A stretch of DNA of 62,514 bases. It comes from Clostridiales bacterium (GTDB taxonomy: Bacteria > Bacillota > Clostridia > Saccharofermentanales > Saccharofermentanaceae). The position numbers were made by a program, and so were the translations under genes. Where the stretch lies: positions 1-62,514 of the forward strand of contig JAFZWA010000022.1 of the NCBI GenBank assembly GCA_017617525.1. Reading direction: 5' to 3'. The notes below the pieces were generated by a model. That model did no database searches, was not told where the DNA came from, and was given only the letters and a program-made list of their open reading frames with translations. Shown here piece after piece: positions 17,011 to 25,177 of this stretch (the stretch's first letter is position 1; each line of letters opens with the position of its first letter).

Positions 17011-18516
17011 GTGCGAAGAAGTTCAGGGGTGCTTTTGCACATAACATCACTCCCGGGGGAGTATGGTATCGGCGGTTTCGGCAAGGAAGCCGTCGCTTTT
17101 GCAAAGAAGTTAAAAGAGGCCGGAATGTCCTACTGGCAGGTGCTTCCGTTCACGAATCCGGGGTCCGGGGACTCCCCGTATCAGAGTGACTCGGCATTTG
17201 CGGGAAGCCCGCTTCTTATCGATCCGGAGGATCTTTTCGAAAAGAAGCTTCTGACGAAGGATGAACTCGAAAAATGCAAATATCCGGGATCCTGCTACAG
17301 CGTTGACTACGCGTGGGTCAGAGAAAACAGAATGCAGATGTTGAAAGATGCCTACAGCAAGGCAGGCGACGACATCCATAAGGAAATGAAGAAGTTCGAA
17401 AAGGAGAATCCTTGGGTCAAGGACGTCATCGTCTTCCAGGCCATCAAGGAGAGCGAAGGTCAGAAAGCCTGGTGGGACTGGAGCGAAAAGGCGCTTCAGA
17501 AGCACGATGCCAAGGCAGTCGCCGCTTTTGAAAAGGAGAACGGAAAACTCTGCGATTTCTATCTTTTCATCCAGTACATCTTCTACACGCAGTGGGCAAA
17601 GCTTAAACAGCAGATCAACGAGATCGGCATCTCCGTCATTGGTGATATCCCGATCTATGTAAGTGGCGATTCCTGCGATGTCTGGGCAAACAGATCGTTG
17701 TTCCAGACCAATAAAGACGGCTCGTTTAAGAGCGTTGCCGGAGTACCGCCGGACTATTTCTGCGAAGACGGCCAGCTCTGGGGCAACCCCGTTTACGACT
17801 GGGCGGCGCACGAAAAAGAAGACTACGCGTGGTGGCTTTCCAGGCTCCATCAGAACTTTAAGCTCTATGACGTGATCCGCATCGACCACTTCCGCGGATT
17901 CTCCAGATACTACAGCTGTCCGGCGGACGCAAAGAACGCCCGAAACGGCAAGTGGAATCCGGGTCCGGGCATGAAGCTCTGGAACCGTATCTTCGATGAG
18001 TTCGGACGTGAGCCCGCGATCTTTGCCGAGGACCTCGGCGAGACCGATGATGAACTGATCAAGTTCCTCGACGAGACCGGTCTTCCGACGATGCGTGTCC
18101 TTCAGTTCGGTATGGTGCCGCATGACGACAGTAAGCACATGCCGCATAACTATCCGGAAAACTGCATCGCCTACACGGGAACGCACGATAACAACACCCT
18201 CCTCGGCTGGCTCTGGGAAGCTTCCGAAGAGGATCGAAAGTTCGCGCTCGAGTACTGCCGCTTTCACGGCGACAACTGGGGCGACGGCGGCGTTCACGCG
18301 CCGGCTTGCCGCGCGATGCTGACGACCGTCTGGTCATCGGCCGCAAAGCTTGCGATCGCGCCATTACAAGACGTCATGGGATTTGGTTCCGACACGAGAA
18401 TGAACGCGCCGGGAATGCCGACCGGTCAGTGGCGGATCCGATTCGGAGCGGACTCCATCAACCAGATGGACACCAAGTGGCTTGCGAAACTGAACTGGGT
18501 CTACAAGAGATTCTGA
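17011..18516 (+). CDS. malQ: 4-alpha-glucanotransferase (amylomaltase, GH77)
   Basis: Cytosolic enzyme that moves alpha-1,4-glucan segments between maltodextrins. The N-terminus reads RRSSGVLLHITSLPGEYG, then the family words GDIPIYVSGDSCDVW, RIDHFRGF (catalytic Asp), AEDLG (acid/base Glu) and GTHDNNT. About 500 residues is normal. The start is uncertain: GTG 17011 gives a family-like N-terminus and is ten bases from AGGAGG (16995-17000); TTG 17005 is also possible and overlaps the NYN stop. Its neighbour glpK is separated by a terminator, so the two are separate units. Maltodextrin storage use is the likely role. Confidence 0.93.
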   Translation: MRRSSGVLLHITSLPGEYGIGGFGKEAVAFAKKLKEAGMSYWQVLPFTNPGSGDSPYQSDSAFAGSPLLIDPEDLFEKKLLTKDELEKCKYPGSCYSVDYAWVRENRMQMLKDAYSKAGDDIHKEMKKFEKENPWVKDVIVFQAIKESEGQKAWWDWSEKALQKHDAKAVAAFEKENGKLCDFYLFIQYIFYTQWAKLKQQINEIGISVIGDIPIYVSGDSCDVWANRSLFQTNKDGSFKSVAGVPPDYFCEDGQLWGNPVYDWAAHEKEDYAWWLSRLHQNFKLYDVIRIDHFRGFSRYYSCPADAKNARNGKWNPGPGMKLWNRIFDEFGREPAIFAEDLGETDDELIKFLDETGLPTMRVLQFGMVPHDDSKHMPHNYPENCIAYTGTHDNNTLLGWLWEASEEDRKFALEYCRFHGDNWGDGGVHAPACRAMLTTVWSSAAKLAIAPLQDVMGFGSDTRMNAPGMPTGQWRIRFGADSINQMDTKWLAKLNWVYKRF

Positions 18517-18522
18517 TCAACA

Positions 18523-18558
18523 GCGCCTTCGGGAAAAGCACTTCCCGGAGGCGTTTTT
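18523..18558 (+). terminator. malQ terminator with GAAAAGCACTT in its loop
   Basis: A twelve-base stem (CGCCTTCGGGAA with TTCCCGGAGGCG, one G-T pair) has the six-base loop AAGCAC and runs into TTTTT. The apex plus flanks reads GGAAAAGCACTT, the same word seen throughout the window. Confidence 0.85.
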
Positions 18559-18643
18559 GCCCACGCGGCCGGAGACTGCGACACGGGCGGAAATAACAAC
18601 AAGAAATAACGACGAGGGTAAACATAGCCCAAAGGAGGAGCCT

Positions 18644-20158
18644 ATGAGTAAGTACATGCTTTCGATCGACCAGGGAACGACATCGTCCCGCGCCATGATC
18701 TTCCGTGAGGACGGCACATGCGTTGCTTCGGCGCAGGAGACCTTTGACCAGCACTATCCGAAACCGGGCTGGGTCGAGCACGATCCGGAGGATCTCTGGA
18801 GAACGGTATGTGACTGCATCCGTCAGGCTCTGGCTAAGGCCAACATCCAGCCCGGCGAGATCGCCGGCATCGGTATCACGAACCAGCGTGAGACCACGAT
18901 CCTCTGGGAAAAGAACACCGGTCGCCCTGTCTATAACGCGATCGTTTGGCAGTGCCGAAGGACCGCGGCTCTCGTTGAAAAACTGAAGGCCTCCGATCCG
19001 GAGTTCATCGAAAAGGTTAGAGATAAGACCGGCCTTGTTCCGGACGCATATTTCTCGGCGACGAAGATCCAGTGGATCTTAGATGAAGTCCCGGGTCTTA
19101 AAGCCAGAGCAGGTATGGGCGAGATCCTTTTCGGTACGGTCGATACATGGATCCTTTATCGCCTGACGGGCGGTATGTCCCACGCGACCGACTATTCCAA
19201 CGCATCAAGAACGATGCTCTTTAATATCCACGATCTTTCCTGGGACGATGAGCTCTGCCGGTATTTCCACATCCCGAAATGCATGCTTCCGAAGGCCCAG
19301 CCGGGCGCTTCGGAATTCGGCTTTGTCAGCACGCAGATCCCGGGACTTGAGGCGATCTACGGTGTCGGCATTTACGGCATCTTAGGTGACCAGCCGGCGG
19401 CGCTTTTCGGGCAGACATGCTTTGACAAGGGCGACATCAAGAACACATACGGCACCGGTTGCTTTACGCTCATGAACGTCGGGGCCGAACCGATCATCTC
19501 GAAAAAGGGTCTGGTCACATCCGCGGCGTGGTCTCTAAACGGCGAGACGAGCTACGCGCTCGAGGGAAGCGTGTTTAACGGCGGTTCCACGATCCAGTGG
19601 CTGCGAGATGAGTTAAAACTCATCGACCACGCATCCGACTGTGACGTTCTCGCGGAGACGGTTCCGGACTCTGCGGGTGTCGTTCTCGTTCCGGCATTCT
19701 CGGGACTTGGCGCGCCGTACTGGGATATGTACGCCAGAGGCTCGATCCTCGGACTGACGAGAGGTACGACGAAAGCCCATATTGCAAGGGCCGCGCTCGA
19801 GGGGATCGCGTATCAGGTATATGATCTCGTTTCTCTCATGCAGGAAGAGGCAAACTGCAAAATCACGAAACTCAAGGTAGATGGCGGCGCGAGTGTCAGC
19901 CGCTTCATGATGCAGTTTCAGGCGGATATCCTGAAGTGTGACGTCGACCGCGCGAAAGAACGTGAGACGACTTCACAAGGAGTGGCTTATCTGGCCGGAC
20001 TTTTCTGTGGATATTGGAAAGACATGGAGGTATTGCGCGAGCTTCGCCACTGTGATACTCTCTTTACGCCGTCAATGGCAGATGACAAAAGAGAGAAACT
20101 TTTGAAGACTTGGGCGAAGGCCGTATCCCGTGCCGCCGCCTGGGAAGACAAAGAGTAA
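18644..20158 (+). CDS. glpK: Glycerol kinase
   Basis: Phosphorylates glycerol to sn-glycerol 3-phosphate with ATP. The N-terminal phosphate loop is SIDQGTTSSRAMIF, followed by WVEHDPEDLW, GITNQRETTILWEK and NAIVWQCRRT. The C-terminal half has ALEGSVFNGGSTIQWLRD and KVDGGASVSRFMMQFQADIL. The 504 residues match the family. ATG 18644 lies eight bases after AAAGGAGG; an earlier in-frame opening at 18557 has no ribosome site. No glpF or glpD is adjacent; the aquaporin gene lies 38 kb away. The short gap to the AEC transporter holds a hairpin, and they could be co-transcribed. Confidence 0.95.
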   Translation: MSKYMLSIDQGTTSSRAMIFREDGTCVASAQETFDQHYPKPGWVEHDPEDLWRTVCDCIRQALAKANIQPGEIAGIGITNQRETTILWEKNTGRPVYNAIVWQCRRTAALVEKLKASDPEFIEKVRDKTGLVPDAYFSATKIQWILDEVPGLKARAGMGEILFGTVDTWILYRLTGGMSHATDYSNASRTMLFNIHDLSWDDELCRYFHIPKCMLPKAQPGASEFGFVSTQIPGLEAIYGVGIYGILGDQPAALFGQTCFDKGDIKNTYGTGCFTLMNVGAEPIISKKGLVTSAAWSLNGETSYALEGSVFNGGSTIQWLRDELKLIDHASDCDVLAETVPDSAGVVLVPAFSGLGAPYWDMYARGSILGLTRGTTKAHIARAALEGIAYQVYDLVSLMQEEANCKITKLKVDGGASVSRFMMQFQADILKCDVDRAKERETTSQGVAYLAGLFCGYWKDMEVLRELRHCDTLFTPSMADDKREKLLKTWAKAVSRAAAWEDKE

Positions 20159-20159
20159 G

Positions 20160-20183
20160 CCGGGCAGTGCTTTTCGCGCCCGG
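20160..20183 (+). repeat. Hairpin with GTGCTTTTCG in its loop
   Basis: CCGGGC (20160-20165) pairs with GCCCGG (20178-20183). The loop carries AGTGCTTTTCGC. It lies two bases after glpK and 11 bases before the next start, so it could be a weak terminator or a leader element of the AEC gene. Confidence 0.6.
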
Positions 20184-20194
20184 AAAGGGACAAC

Positions 20195-21124
20195 GTGGAC
20201 GCACTTGTTTTGGTATTCATAAAGATCGTCGTGGCAGTGACCCTGGGCTTTATCCTTCGCAAGGCCAAGGTCATCGACGCGCGTTTGCAAAAAGGACTTT
20301 CAGACATCCTGCTTCTTGCGATCCTTCCGTTTTCGATCATCGCATCTTCCAACTACGAAAAAACTCCCGAAGTGGCCGAGGGCATGCTGATCACGCTCGT
20401 TGCGGCGCTTATTTACTATATCGTGTCGCTGATCGCGATGCGACTTCTTTCGAGAAAGCTTCCGTTTGAGGAAAAAGAGAAGAGAGTTTTTGTGACCATG
20501 ACGGTGTTCGCGAATACGGGTTTCGTGGGATTCCCGCTGATGTCGGCGCTCTACGGAAACGCCGGACTTCTCATGGCGGTCGTTTTCAATCTCGCGTATA
20601 ACCTTTTCATGTACACATACGGCATCCATCTTCTTTCGGGGAAAACGGGAAGCATCAAGAGCATCCTGACAAATCCGGTAAATATCGCTTCGGTCCTCGC
20701 GATCGTGATCTTTATTTCGCCGTTCCGTTTTAATTCCTATGTGGCCGGTCCGATCGACCTGATCGCCGCGATGACAGTGCCGCTTTCCATGATCATCATC
20801 GGATCGAACCTCGCGGCGATGCCTTTTGTGAAGATCGTTTCCGACCCGAAATCCTACCTGATCTCGTTCATGCGCCTGGTCATTCTTCCGGGTGTCATGC
20901 TCCTTGGGATGTACCTTGTTTTCGTAAATACTTCCATGGCGCCGGAGACCGCCGCGGTCTCGGTCATGATGTGCGCGCTCCCGTGCGGTTCCATGAACGT
21001 TATCCTTTCGGAAAAGTACGACTGCGCGCCGGAGTTCGCGGCACGTTCGACCGTGCAGAGCATGCTTCTTTGCATGGCGACACTTCCGCTTTTTGTCGTG
21101 ATCTGCTCGCGACTTTTCTCTTAA
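20195..21124 (+). CDS. AEC family transporter (auxin efflux carrier type)
   Basis: Ten-helix membrane transporter of the AEC family, usually moving small organic acids such as malate or malonate. The 309 residues are hydrophobic throughout with the N-terminal half repeated in the C-terminal half. Family-like words include GFILRKAKVIDARLQKGLSD, FANTGFVGFPLMSALYGN and, in the second half, MSFMRLVILPG-like and CALPCGSMNV stretches. The start is GTG 20195 with only a weak ribosome site (GGAAAGGG). It follows glpK by 36 bases, possibly linking it to glycerol or organic-acid metabolism. The substrate is inference. Confidence 0.85.
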   Translation: MDALVLVFIKIVVAVTLGFILRKAKVIDARLQKGLSDILLLAILPFSIIASSNYEKTPEVAEGMLITLVAALIYYIVSLIAMRLLSRKLPFEEKEKRVFVTMTVFANTGFVGFPLMSALYGNAGLLMAVVFNLAYNLFMYTYGIHLLSGKTGSIKSILTNPVNIASVLAIVIFISPFRFNSYVAGPIDLIAAMTVPLSMIIIGSNLAAMPFVKIVSDPKSYLISFMRLVILPGVMLLGMYLVFVNTSMAPETAAVSVMMCALPCGSMNVILSEKYDCAPEFAARSTVQSMLLCMATLPLFVVICSRLFS

Positions 21125-21138
21125 TTCCTCCGACTTTT

Positions 21139-21168
21139 TACAATAATCCGATCATTTTTTACAATTGC
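21139..21168 (+). promoter_or_regulatory. Direct repeats of LytTR-regulator type upstream of ABC operon
   Basis: TACAATAAT (21139-21147) and TACAATTGC (21160-21168) are nine-base direct repeats with a 12-base gap, so the period is 21 bases. This is the known layout of LytTR-family sites such as those of AgrA and ComE. They lie about 100 bases before the ABC ATPase start. No LytTR gene is in the window. Confidence 0.5.
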
Positions 21169-21265
21169 CCGGACATCTTCCTTCCATATGGTTGAATTAG
21201 GTTGGTACCGATTACGGAATTTTCACGGAAAGAGGTATCCACTTTGAAGGAGAGGAAGTGTCCAT

Positions 21266-21940
21266 ATGATCAGGATCGAAGGCGCGATTAAAAACTATCA
21301 GGTCGGGCAGACCCAGGTGCACGCATGTAACGGGATCCGACTGGAGATCCCGGACGGTGCTTTTGTATCGGTCTCAGGAAGATCCGGGTCCGGGAAGACG
21401 ACACTTCTCAATCTCATCGGAGGAAAAGAAAAACCGGATTCGGGGAAGATCCTGATCGACGGGGTGGACATCAATAAACTTTCGGATAAAGAACTCTCCA
21501 GATTCCGAAACGAAAACATCGGGTTTGTCTTCCAGTCCTTCCTTTTGGAACCGTCGATGACCGCCCTCGAAAACGTAGAACTGCCCTTGATCGTTCGAAA
21601 GTATTCCAAAGAAAAACGCCGTGGGATCGCAAAAGAAATGCTTGAAAAGGTCGGGCTTGAAGAGCGCCTTTACCATAAACCGGGACAGCTTTCCGGAGGA
21701 GAACGTCAGCGCGTCAGTATCGCAAGAGCCCTCTGCACAGATCCGAAGATACTGATCGCGGATGAACCGACCGGAAATCTGGACGCGAAGACCGGCGAGC
21801 AGATCATGCAGCTGATCCGCTCCCTGACGGAAGGCCGCACGTTCATTCTAGTCACGCATGACGAAGAACTGGCGCATTCGGCGCCGATCCAGGTCGTCAT
21901 GAAGGACGGAAAGATCGTCTCAAAAGCAGGCAAAGGGTGA
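21266..21940 (+). CDS. ABC transporter ATP-binding protein (MacB/LolD-like)
   Basis: ATPase of a two-permease exporter of the MacB/BceA kind. Walker A GRSGSGKTT is at residues 38-46, the signature is LSGGERQRVSIARAL, and Walker B with its D-loop is ILIADEPTGNLD. The 224 residues match the family. The ATG 21266 follows AAGGAG about 12 bases ahead. The permease gene starts four bases after its stop. Upstream are LytTR-type direct repeats, which would fit a peptide- or quorum-responsive exporter. It may export a peptide, drug or lipid; the cargo is unknown. Confidence 0.92.
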   Translation: MIRIEGAIKNYQVGQTQVHACNGIRLEIPDGAFVSVSGRSGSGKTTLLNLIGGKEKPDSGKILIDGVDINKLSDKELSRFRNENIGFVFQSFLLEPSMTALENVELPLIVRKYSKEKRRGIAKEMLEKVGLEERLYHKPGQLSGGERQRVSIARALCTDPKILIADEPTGNLDAKTGEQIMQLIRSLTEGRTFILVTHDEELAHSAPIQVVMKDGKIVSKAGKG

Positions 21941-21944
21941 TCGT

Positions 21945-22580
21945 ATGGTGAAAAGCTGTCTTATGAAACTCGGGCTGTCCTGGATGCTGAAGCATAAAGA
22001 AAGATACGTGCTCAGCTGGATCTCGTTTGCCATAATCAGCATGTTCCTGATCTTTGTGTATTCCATCGCGGACGGAATCACTTCGCGGGTAAAAGACTAC
22101 GGAAGTGCTTTTTCCGAGGAATCCATCTCCGTGGACCGGATGAACGAGATCGCGTCTCAGTACTCGATCGCGGGGACCGTTATCGCTTCGATCTTTGTTA
22201 TCGTCTGCATGGTCAGCCTCGTCAACTCGCTTCTGGTCACGATCGGCGAAAACTCCGCGTTTATGGACCTTTTCCGCCTTCTCGGGCTTTCCGGGAATGA
22301 CTACATGTTCATGACCTGCTTTATTTCCGCGGTCCAGGGCCTGATCGGAGGACTCCTCGGAGTTCTTTTCGCGTATCTTCTGACGGATCCGGCCTATCGG
22401 ATCGTGAAGAGATTGGATCTCAAGGGAACGGACATCTTAAGCGAACTTCGGATCGATCAAAGATCCTGCATACTGACATTGGGAATCTGCTTACTTGTCT
22501 CCGTGATCACGGGGCTTGCCGCTTTCCGGCTTTCTTCAAACGCGAAAGCGGACGCGGTCGCGGATGCCGAACTGATCTGA
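21945..22580 (+). CDS. Small FtsX-like permease without an extracellular domain
   Basis: Membrane half of the exporter. The 211 residues have four hydrophobic helices arranged 1+3: an N-terminal one (YVLSWISFAIISMFLIFVYS) and a C-terminal set around residues 75-205. The C-terminal set has the FtsX-like words LFRLLGLSGNDYMFM and AVQGLIGGLLGVLFAYLL. The usual MacB outer domain between helix 1 and 2 is reduced to about 35 residues. It is four bases from the ATPase and 16 bases from a full-length permease. The pair is therefore unequal, which is the pattern of a heterodimer in which one subunit gives the outer domain. Confidence 0.8.
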   Translation: MVKSCLMKLGLSWMLKHKERYVLSWISFAIISMFLIFVYSIADGITSRVKDYGSAFSEESISVDRMNEIASQYSIAGTVIASIFVIVCMVSLVNSLLVTIGENSAFMDLFRLLGLSGNDYMFMTCFISAVQGLIGGLLGVLFAYLLTDPAYRIVKRLDLKGTDILSELRIDQRSCILTLGICLLVSVITGLAAFRLSSNAKADAVADAELI

Positions 22581-22595
22581 CGGGCGGGTGAAAGC

Positions 22596-23903
22596 ATGCT
22601 GACTGTAGCTCTGAAAATGATACGAAATAACCGCACTCGATTCATCCTTACGATCGTCGGGTTCGTCGTTGCCGTGATGGTCCTTCTTTTGGGACTGTAC
22701 TACAAAAATCTCAGTAAGACCGTCATCGAAGAAAACATCAACGACGCGTTCGCTAAAAAGCTGGTCGTCCTGAACGAAGTGGATATTCCTCTCGTAAATT
22801 ATTCTTTTGTCGGCGACGATCTCGTTCCGACTTACGAGAACTTAAGTGAAAGCGAGATCCTCTCTGTCATCCGTCAAAAGGGTGTCTCGTCGGCAAACGT
22901 GAAATACCTGGCGCCGGATGACTTTTCGATCTCAACTGAAAACGTCCGAGTACGCCTTACGGAAAACTATGCCGTGAATACCTCTTTTGAAAGCACTTCG
23001 GAGGCGCGGGCGGCCGCTCTGAAAAACGCAGATCCGGATCATCAAGCCATACTGGCGGGGACCTCTTTTTCGGGAAATGATCCTTACGAGATCATGCTGA
23101 GCGAGGCGTTTACTGTTTCCATGGGATGGACGCCGGAAGAAGCCGTCGGAAAAAGTCTTACCCTCTCCGTTCCGGGAGCGGGCGATGCCGAGATGAAAGT
23201 CGTCGGCGTGTTTTCATATCGAATGACGCCCGGGATCGAAACGGATATCAGTGGCATGGCCGGCTGGTTTCATATCGACCCGCAGGGTGAACAAAATGAG
23301 ATCGCAAACGCGGTGCTTTTCGACATGACGTTTTACGAGACCCTTGCCGAGAAGACGGGAAAAGAAGAGTACAAAAATCCGTCAGACATCGTCCTCACCA
23401 TGGAGGACACCTCCTACATCGAAGATCTGATCGGAAACCTTGAAGATGAGTACTCTTTGGAAGTCCAGAGCGATTATATGGAGCTTCTGGATCCGCTGGA
23501 AAAGCAGGCGGAGTTCACATGGGTGTTCATCGTCGTGGGGATCATTCTGGCCCTTTTGGTCCTGATCATGGTCATCAACAGCATCTGCATCAATATCCAT
23601 CAGCAGAAGCGCTTTTCGAACCTTCTTGCGCTTTTGGGATACAGCAGACAGAAGACCTGCCGGCTTTTTGCGTATCAGAGCCTGATATACGGAATTTCGG
23701 GCTCTCTGATCGGCGCGGTTCTGGCATATCTTCTCACGACATTTATCGGGATGAGAATGTATTCCGCGCTCGGGGATTACGGGTTTTCGTCATCGGAACT
23801 CATGCTGCCGCTGCACTACGTATTTTTCGTAATGTGCATGTTTGCGCTTCTGAGTTTTTCGCTCGGGTATATTGCGGCTGAGATCAAAGTGAAAAGGCGA
23901 TAA
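22596..23903 (+). CDS. FtsX-like permease with MacB-type extracellular domain
   Basis: Full-size permease of the same exporter. The 435 residues have an N-terminal helix (about 14-35), an outer domain of roughly 260 residues and three C-terminal helices (about 310-430). The outer domain shows GWTPEEAVGKSLTLS and SPGIETDISG-like text typical of the MacB periplasmic core fold. The C-terminal part has NSICINIHQQKRFSNLLALLGYSRQK, with the RK-LLG word of FtsX proteins. The ATG 22596 has a weak ribosome site (GGGTGAAAGC), so expression may depend on coupling. It meets the GNAT gene tail to tail with a six-base gap. Confidence 0.85.
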   Translation: MLTVALKMIRNNRTRFILTIVGFVVAVMVLLLGLYYKNLSKTVIEENINDAFAKKLVVLNEVDIPLVNYSFVGDDLVPTYENLSESEILSVIRQKGVSSANVKYLAPDDFSISTENVRVRLTENYAVNTSFESTSEARAAALKNADPDHQAILAGTSFSGNDPYEIMLSEAFTVSMGWTPEEAVGKSLTLSVPGAGDAEMKVVGVFSYRMTPGIETDISGMAGWFHIDPQGEQNEIANAVLFDMTFYETLAEKTGKEEYKNPSDIVLTMEDTSYIEDLIGNLEDEYSLEVQSDYMELLDPLEKQAEFTWVFIVVGIILALLVLIMVINSICINIHQQKRFSNLLALLGYSRQKTCRLFAYQSLIYGISGSLIGAVLAYLLTTFIGMRMYSALGDYGFSSSELMLPLHYVFFVMCMFALLSFSLGYIAAEIKVKRR

Positions 23904-23909
23904 GCCCGA

Positions 23910-25001
23910 TCAGGAAACGATATTCGCCTGGCTCTGTTCCGCTACGACAGCGGGTGTGGTCCTGATCCAGTAGTTCTCGTTATAGATGTTATCCAGTTCA
24001 CTGAAATAAGTCTGCTCGTAAACGCCGCCGTCGGCAAGGATCGTACGACGGGACGGTTCGTTGTCGGTATGGCAGACGACAAGGACCTTGGAGTGGCCGA
24101 GGAGTTTGGCGTAGGGAAGTACCATCGCGAGGATCCTCTTTCCGTATCCGCGACGTCTCTCGGAAGGACGTACGGAGTAGGAGATATGGCCGCCGTGCTT
24201 GCTCATGTAGTCGTTCAGCTCGTGCTTGATCTCGATCATGCCGACCGGAAGACCGTCGGACATGCGGAAAGCGACGAACGGTGTGCTCGGCATGTAATAA
24301 GACGGAGCGGTCTTTCTCGAGCCGAGAGTATCGACAAAAGCGAACCATTCCGCGATATCTTCGAAGGAAGCGAGAAGCGCGGATCCGATGATCTCCTCCT
24401 CACCCCAGTTGAGATATTCATCACGGAAATCCTCCATCTCATCGGCAAAATCCGTGGACGGAAGTGTCAGGATCAAAGCGTCTTCCGGTACGAAAGCGAC
24501 GCACGTCATCGGGTCCGTGAAATCGAATTCATAGACTTCGAAAGGTGCGCCCGGCACGTGACCGACGACGAAGATGGTGTTTCGATCCGGATAGTATTCG
24601 GCGCCGCACCAGATGAAGTCGGAGCCTGTCTTCATGGCCTCCTCAGGGTAGTAGCGGTGCTCGGTGAGAGTTGTCAGGTTAAACACGGAAAAACCGAAAC
24701 GGTCGCGGCGGAAAAGGTAGTAAACTACGCCGTTATTGTGCTTGATCATTTCGCTTAACGCGTGCTCGTTGTCGAGGCAGTCATAGCTTAAAACGAGGTC
24801 GTGATTCGGGGTGAAAAGGGAATAGCGCGCGGCCATTCTCGGCTCGCCGTCGAGTTCTCCCTCGTAGGTTTCGCAGAGGAGGAAATATCCGTTCGCAAAG
24901 CATCCTTCTTCCTTTGTCCTTCTGTTTTCGGGACGGAAGAGGACTTCACTCTGTTCACGGTACTGTTGCGCATATTCAGGCGAAAATGCGAGGTTCCTCA
25001 T
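23910..25001 (-). CDS. GNAT-type acetyltransferase with unusual N-terminal domain
   Basis: The C-terminal 140 residues form a GNAT domain with the acetyl-CoA loop SERRRGYGKRI, a preceding beta-strand (GHISYSVRP) and HTDNEPSRRTILADGG. The first 210 residues do not match GNAT. They are beta-rich, with Trp/Tyr-heavy text (FIWCGAEYYPDRNTIFVVGH, EVYEFDFTDP) suggesting a propeller-like or WD-like sensor, but I cannot name it. The length is 363 residues. The ATG at 25001 follows AGGAA on the reverse strand, with a GAAAAGCACTT word 30 bases upstream of the start. The acceptor molecule is unknown. Confidence 0.72.
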   Translation of the reverse strand: MRNLAFSPEYAQQYREQSEVLFRPENRRTKEEGCFANGYFLLCETYEGELDGEPRMAARYSLFTPNHDLVLSYDCLDNEHALSEMIKHNNGVVYYLFRRDRFGFSVFNLTTLTEHRYYPEEAMKTGSDFIWCGAEYYPDRNTIFVVGHVPGAPFEVYEFDFTDPMTCVAFVPEDALILTLPSTDFADEMEDFRDEYLNWGEEEIIGSALLASFEDIAEWFAFVDTLGSRKTAPSYYMPSTPFVAFRMSDGLPVGMIEIKHELNDYMSKHGGHISYSVRPSERRRGYGKRILAMVLPYAKLLGHSKVLVVCHTDNEPSRRTILADGGVYEQTYFSELDNIYNENYWIRTTPAVVAEQSQANIVS

Positions 25002-25032
25002 AAAATTCCTGCTCTCTCTGTGCTTGGGTCAA

Positions 25033-25041
25033 GTGCTTTTC
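25033..25041 (+). repeat. GTGCTTTTC word in leader of the GNAT gene
   Basis: The word lies 32-40 bases upstream of the GNAT start (reverse strand), preceded by AA. One of several copies at this distance from a start codon. Confidence 0.5.
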
Positions 25042-25121
25042 TGTCTGTCGGAACAGGGGCAAAATGCGCCTAAAAACCCAGTTAAATATGAATATAAAGA
25101 GTTTAACACAATGCGAAATAA

Positions 25122-25150
25122 TTGACAATCTCGCAAACAAATTTTATATT
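25122..25150 (+). promoter_or_regulatory. Sigma-A-type promoter of the zinc-ribbon genes
   Basis: TTGACA at 25122-25127 is 17 bases from TATATT at 25145-25150. The ATG at 25178 is about 22 bases beyond, behind AGGAGG, leaving a very short leader. Confidence 0.82.
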
Positions 25151-25177
25151 ATAGAGTGATGTAGGAGGGTTCTATAT

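Noticed and set aside
18523..18558. A regulatory RNA in the malQ-glpK gap
   Set aside because: It is a simple stem with a T-run and is better read as a terminator.
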